The position numbers and the translations under genes were made by a program. A stretch of 6,601 nt of DNA from Clostridiales bacterium. GTDB lineage: Bacteria > Bacillota > Clostridia > Lachnospirales > Lachnospiraceae. Under the pieces are notes generated by a model. It was not told the origin of the DNA, made no database searches, and was given only the letters and a program-made list of their open reading frames with translations. The DNA is taken from positions 1 to 6,601 of the forward strand of contig JAHZHG010000082.1 of the NCBI GenBank assembly GCA_019420425.1, written 5' to 3'. This document shows, piece after piece, positions 6,286 to 6,601 of the stretch; the first letter of the stretch is position 1; each line of letters starts with the position of its first letter.

Positions 6286-6601
6286 ATGAGTAATACAGCA
6301 CAAAGCTTGGCAGGCAAGAGAATTGCTTCTCTGCTTGATGAGAACAGTTTTGTTGAAATCGGCGGCTTAGTAACTGCCAGAAGTACCGATTTCAACATGC
6401 AGCAGGCAGACACTCCTGCAGACGGAGTCATCACCGGATACGGTGTGATCGACGGAAACCTGGTTTACGTTTACAGCCAGGATGCATCCGTTCTGGGAGG
6501 AACCATCGGTGAGATGCATGCAAAGAAGATTGTTCATTTATACGATCTGGCAATGAAGATGGGCGCGCCGGTGATTGGTCTGATCGACTGCGCGGGAATA
6601 C
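6286..6601 (+). CDS. Acyl-CoA carboxyltransferase / decarboxylase alpha-type subunit, 3'-partial
   Basis: The 105 visible residues are the N-terminus of a biotin-dependent carboxyltransferase, the family that includes propionyl-CoA carboxylase beta chain, methylmalonyl-CoA decarboxylase alpha subunit and glutaconyl-CoA decarboxylase alpha subunit. These enzymes move CO2 between biotin and an acyl-CoA; in anaerobes the decarboxylases couple this to sodium export together with membrane and biotin-carrier subunits. Family signatures are ASLLDENSFVEIGG (14-27), DGVITGYGVIDGNLVYVYSQ (46-65) and VLGGTIGEMHAKKI (69-82). The start has GGAGGG 8 nt upstream and its own promoter. The gene runs off the window, so the substrate-determining parts and any partner genes are not seen; the exact enzyme remains open. 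Codon use differs from its neighbours: five of nine Val codons are GTT, against none of 25 in the preceding gene, which fits a strongly expressed gene. Confidence 0.85.
   Translation, partial: MSNTAQSLAGKRIASLLDENSFVEIGGLVTARSTDFNMQQADTPADGVITGYGVIDGNLVYVYSQDASVLGGTIGEMHAKKIVHLYDLAMKMGAPVIGLIDCAGI

Noticed and set aside
1..6601. Hidden defence system, mobile element, CRISPR array or structured RNA gene
   Set aside because: All genes fall into recognised housekeeping families on one strand, the gaps are at most about 100 bp, and I found no repeats, terminal inverted repeats, integrase or tRNA-like fold.

Overview
The window looks like a chromosomal housekeeping segment from a Gram-positive anaerobe of the Clostridia, most likely Lachnospiraceae / Clostridium cluster XIVa. 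This is inferred from the scpA-scpB pair, the style of the two PBP5/DacF-type carboxypeptidases, strong AGGAGG-type ribosome binding sites, a base composition of roughly half G+C or slightly more, and a biotin-family acyl-CoA carboxyltransferase with a typically clostridial N-terminus. Every supported gene is on the + strand. I see no tRNA, rRNA, CRISPR array, insertion sequence or phage gene.

Layout. Positions 1-586 hold the 3' part of a D-alanyl-D-alanine carboxypeptidase gene whose reading frame is broken by an apparent one-base deletion near 403-405. A 100-bp gap follows with a good extended -10 promoter (589-617), a GC-rich leader hairpin (634-657) and a strong SD (675-681). From 687 to 6187 six genes run head to tail with very small gaps and one overlap: a cytoplasmic metallophosphoesterase, scpA, scpB, a zinc-dependent phospholipase C-like protein, a UMF1/Atg22-type MFS transporter, and a second, intact D-Ala-D-Ala carboxypeptidase. 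I see no internal terminator, so this looks like one transcription unit. A separate consensus-like promoter (6205-6233) then drives a carboxyltransferase gene that starts at 6286 and runs off the window.

Functions. ScpA and ScpB are the kleisin and winged-helix partners of SMC condensin in chromosome segregation. The two carboxypeptidases trim peptidoglycan stem peptides outside the membrane. The phospholipase-like protein, phosphoesterase and transporter have clear family assignments but unknown substrates. The cluster therefore combines chromosome organisation with envelope maintenance; any functional link is inferred from gene order only.

No obviously new defence or mobile system is visible. 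The points most worth checking are the frameshifted carboxypeptidase, the signal-less phospholipase C-like protein with an A-AAA-AAG slippery site and a 47-nt overlap into the transporter gene, the leader hairpin, and the sharp codon-usage change at the carboxyltransferase. No stretch longer than 300 bases lacks a gene.
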